Below are positions 60,951-64,000 of a DNA stretch of 64,000 nt, in pieces; the first letter of the stretch is position 1; every line of letters begins with the position of its first letter. This stretch comes from Saxidomus purpurata (lineage: Eukaryota; Mollusca; Bivalvia; Venerida; Veneridae): positions 26,820,536-26,884,535 of the forward strand of contig JAFMSR010000009.1 of the NCBI GenBank assembly GCA_022818135.1, written 5' to 3'. The translations under genes were made by a program, and so were the position numbers. Under the pieces are notes generated by a model. That model made no database searches, had not been told where the DNA came from, and saw nothing but the letters and a program-made list of their open reading frames with translations.

Positions 60951-62351
60951 TTGACCGGATCAGGTTGATGATGGTAAAACTGTTCTGACACCGTTAACAT
61001 GGAGGCAATTTTGTCGTCAGTTGGTATGAGACGCCTAAATACATTTCCATAGACTTACATTATAAGGGTTTCTTCCGGTGCGACTACCCAAAATCTCACC
61101 GACTGCTGAAATGAACTTTATTTTGTAGAATCATCCTAGTCCCACATAAAAATAACAAAATTTATACATGTGATCCAATACTTTATGCCAGTAATTTGGG
61201 GATCAATGACACCACCACCATTTCTGTGGCAGTTTTTGTGGTCACCGACCAAATATGTCAGTATTTTCAAATAGCAAATATTTTGATTATAATTTATAAC
61301 AAGATTTTTCTCTTCATATTTCGTTTGTGATCTATCATGCAGCGATTATTTCAAAGTAATGTTTTTTGTATGCATCCGCTTAGTTTCAGCCAATCAGCAA
61401 TCAAACACATAGTGTAGGTCCGCATGTTCCCTAGACAGATTGCTTTTGTACGCACTTAGAACTCTTTCAAATAATAGAATAACCATTGCTGAACCAAAGT
61501 GTAGCTTTGTTTTAAGTGCGTACAAAAGCAATCGTTTCAGTCTTTAGGTATGAGACGCCTAAATCGGTGAAAACCGGAAGCAGGTTATTTTGTCTAGGGA
61601 ACATGTAGCTGCCTTTTATACACACTTCTTAAATGGTGATGTCCTTTTGATATATGGTGATGTGGTTTTGATAGATGGTGCTGTGGTTTTGATAGATGGT
61701 GCTGTGGTTTTGATAGATGATGCTGTGGTTTTGATAGATGGTGATGTCGTTTTGATAGATGGTGCTGTGGACCTACACTATGTGTTTGATTGCTGATTGG
61801 CTGAAACAAAGTGGATACATACAAGAAGAATTACTTTGAAATAATCGCTGCATGATAGATCACAAATGAAATATGAAGAGAAAAATCTTGATATAAATTA
61901 TAATCAAAATATTTGGTATTTGAAAATACTGACATATTTGGTCGGTGACCACTAAAACTGCCACAAAAATGGGGGTGGTGTCATTGAGCCCCAAAATTAC
62001 TGGCATAAAGTATTGGATCACATATATAAATTTCGTTATTGTTTTGTGAGACTAGGATGATTCTACAAAATAAAGTTCATTTCAGCAGTCGTTGAGATTT
62101 TGGGTAGTCGCACCGGAAGAAACCCTTATAATGTAAGTCTATGGAAATGTATTTAGGCGTCTCATACCAACTGACCATTTTCACGGTGTCAGAACAGTTT
62201 TACCATCATCAACCTGATCCGGTCAACAACTAGGCCATCTATAAATAGTTATCATCATCATCGTAATAAAAAATGACAGAACCATATATCAAAATAATAT
62301 CACCATATATAGAAAGGACATCACCACATATCAAAACAACTGCACCATATA
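60820..62351. repeat. core of a large inverted repeat
   Basis: Left arm 60820-61421 and right arm 61769-62351 are reverse complements with scattered differences. Shared landmarks include GACCGGATCAGGTTGATGAT, AGACGCCTAAATACATTTCC, GGTTTCTTCCGGTGCGACTA, TGCAGCGATTATTTCAAAGT and CAGCCAATCAGCAATCAAAC. The spacer 61422-61768 is itself palindromic (61423-61437 with 61591-61605; 61438-61458 with 61513-61533). The spacer also holds a direct copy, at 61606-61768, of the start of the left arm (60314 onward). Confidence 0.93.
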
Positions 62352-63178
62352 CAAGTTATAGCATTCCAAAAGTTCCTTCTAGGGCACATCTTTCTATATA
62401 TTTTATTGAAGTACAAACTACGACAGTCGAAGCAAATTCAGGCATTAGTACCTACAATATTTAATACTCCACGCACCTGTTACTACGATTTGATTTGATT
62501 TGAAGCAAATTTTATACATGTCCGTCCATAAGAGCAAATATGTTAGCTTGTATTTGTGGATGAGACCTCGGCATGTCTCCCATCATGCCTATACCTATCA
62601 AAAGTGTTTTCTGTCACCTGTTACTACGTCACGCTAGATCTGCTTTTATATGGTCACATGGTAAGTTCGCGCCAATACTTCCAGCAACAATATTAGCATA
62701 TTTCTACGCTATGCAAACGATATGTAAATTAACATTCTTTCAGCTATTTGTCAAACTCATAATGCAAAAGCAAACGCATTGTCAGGCGATTTCTGCAAGT
62801 CCAACGTGCAATAGATCTAGCTTATTTTGTATATGTGTGCAATAGCTTACCTAGCCTAATTAATCTGGCGTTTCAGTTTGACCCCTTTCACAGATCTTAT
62901 ATTTTATAACTGTCACACCATTTTGTAGAAGGCTGGCAGCTATTAAATGTCAACTTGTACAATTGGCTTGCCTTCGAAGTGCAAATAGCGAGACTATAGC
63001 TTACCCAGTGAAGTTACCACATAAAGGGAAATAACCACAGTAACGTAAACATGTAGCGTGTACGGAAAAGAACGGCTATTGGTTGTTAGTTGTTCCAATT
63101 TATAACAGAAACACACCGAAAAACGGCTTACGTGCTGCATTGTTCAGTCAAGTGTGTCTGTACAATTTTAAGTGTCCC
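62352..63178. mobile_element. insertion that splits the right arm of the palindrome
   Basis: The palindrome arm stops at 62351 and resumes in register at 63179. GCACCATATA occurs at both junctions (62342-62351 and 63179-63188), consistent with a 10 bp target-site duplication. The same word also occurs in array units, so this is suggestive only. No terminal inverted repeats are evident. A 90-codon frame (62573-62845) has no recognised domain. Confidence 0.6.
62488..62614 (-). mobile_element. retroposon fragment with 14 bp target-site duplication
   Basis: CACCTGTTACTACG is present at 62474-62487 and 62615-62628. The insert starts ATTTGATTTGATTTGAAGCA on plus, so on minus it ends in a (TCAAA)n-type tail. 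It shares GTCCGTCCA(A/T)AAGAGCA, TATGTTAGCTT and TGGATGAGACC with the insert at 1704-1785, and is longer at its other end. Confidence 0.85.
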
Positions 63179-64000
63179 GCACCATATATAAATATGACAG
63201 CATCATATATCAAACTCACATCACCATTTGTTTAACCACAGCACCATATATAAAAATGACAACACCATATATCGAAACCACAGCACCATCTATCAAAATG
63301 ACAGCACCATTTACCAAAATGACAGCACCATCTATTAAAACCACAGCACCGTATCTCAAAACGACATCACCATTTATCAAAACGACAGCACTATCAATCA
63401 AAACGACATCACCATATATCAAAACCACAGCACCATATATAAAATGACAGCACCATATACCAAAATGACACCACCATAAATCAAAACGACATCACCATTT
63501 ATCAAAACCACAGCGCCATCTATCAAAACGACATCACCATTTATCAAAACCACAGCACCATCTATCGAAACGACATCACCATTTATCAAAACTACAGCAC
63601 CATCTATCAAAACGACATCACCATTTATCAAAACCACAGCACCATCTATCAAAACGACAGCACCATATATCCAAACGACATCACCATTTATCAAAACGAC
63701 ATCACCATATTTCAAAACCACAGCACCATCTATCAAAACGACATCACCATATATCAAAACCACAGCATCATCTATCAAAACCACAGCACCATATATCCAA
63801 ACGACGTCACCATTTATCAAAACCACAGCACCATCTATCAAAACGACGTCACCACCTTCAAAACGATATCACCATCTATCAAAAAGACATCACCATATAT
63901 CCAAACGACATCACCATATATCCAAACGACATCACCATCCACAAAAACCACAGCACCATCTATCAAAACGACAGCACCATCTATCAAAACGACATCACCA
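63179..64000 (-). repeat. 21 bp minisatellite, minus orientation (right arm), runs off the window
   Basis: Unit on plus strand ATCTATCAAAACCACAGCACC. The first 200 bp or so mirror 60830-60640 unit by unit, including the odd units with TTTACC/TTTATC and CATCTATTAAAACC, which shows true palindromic homology and not mere array similarity. The array continues past 64000. Confidence 0.93.

Noticed and set aside
60355..63841. GAVVLID and TAPSIKM heptad-repeat frames as genes
   Set aside because: They are the two strands of one 21 bp minisatellite, present in inverted copies, with no coding context.

Overview
The window is animal nuclear DNA, AT-rich and almost entirely non-coding. Two signs point to a lophotrochozoan, most likely a bivalve or other mollusc. 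One is the single recognisable gene, an Sp6-9 class zinc-finger factor whose N-terminal motifs look protostome-like. The other is several dispersed repeat families whose style I associate with molluscan genomes (long modular elements starting AACAAGAGNGTCATGATGNCC, tRNA-headed SINEs, and elements ending in TCCGCCTTTGGNNGGGGATAAC). The taxonomic call is inference; no host marker gene is present.

Layout. 1-13 kb: mostly unique-looking DNA with a 1.1 kb terminal-inverted-repeat element, short minisatellites, a 420 bp A-tract and a decayed LINE fragment. 11.7-21 kb: nested repeats, namely three copies of the dispersed modular element, a 483 bp tandem duplication, a 39 bp minisatellite, a hammerhead-ribozyme-like motif and a compound foldback cluster. 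23.04-24.24 kb, minus strand: last coding exon of Sp8/9, read from an intron acceptor at 24244-24245. Its first exon must lie at higher coordinates, and one weak candidate is at 32.37-32.39 kb. 24.3-33.2 kb: presumed intron and upstream DNA with a SINE and simple repeats. 33.4-44.6 kb: four large minisatellite arrays (56, 21, 26 and about 49 bp units) separated by short spacers, plus a reverse-oriented dispersed-element fragment.

45-56.7 kb: more copies of the modular element (46.2-49.6, 53.3-55.9 and 56.0-56.7 kb) carrying younger insertions (a SINE with target-site duplications, a decayed hAT transposase), and an inverted second copy of the TIR element (51.8-52.85 kb). 57-60.3 kb: short palindromic repeats and unique DNA. 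60.3-64 kb: a large quasi-palindrome built on a 21 bp minisatellite, split by nested insertions and running off the window end.

The only gene I can support is Sp8/9, a developmental transcription factor. Everything else is repeats, transposon remnants or unassigned DNA. The long open frames in the minisatellites follow from unit length and composition and are not supported as genes. Several homopolymer blocks and a hybrid segment inside the 56 bp array look like assembly problems.
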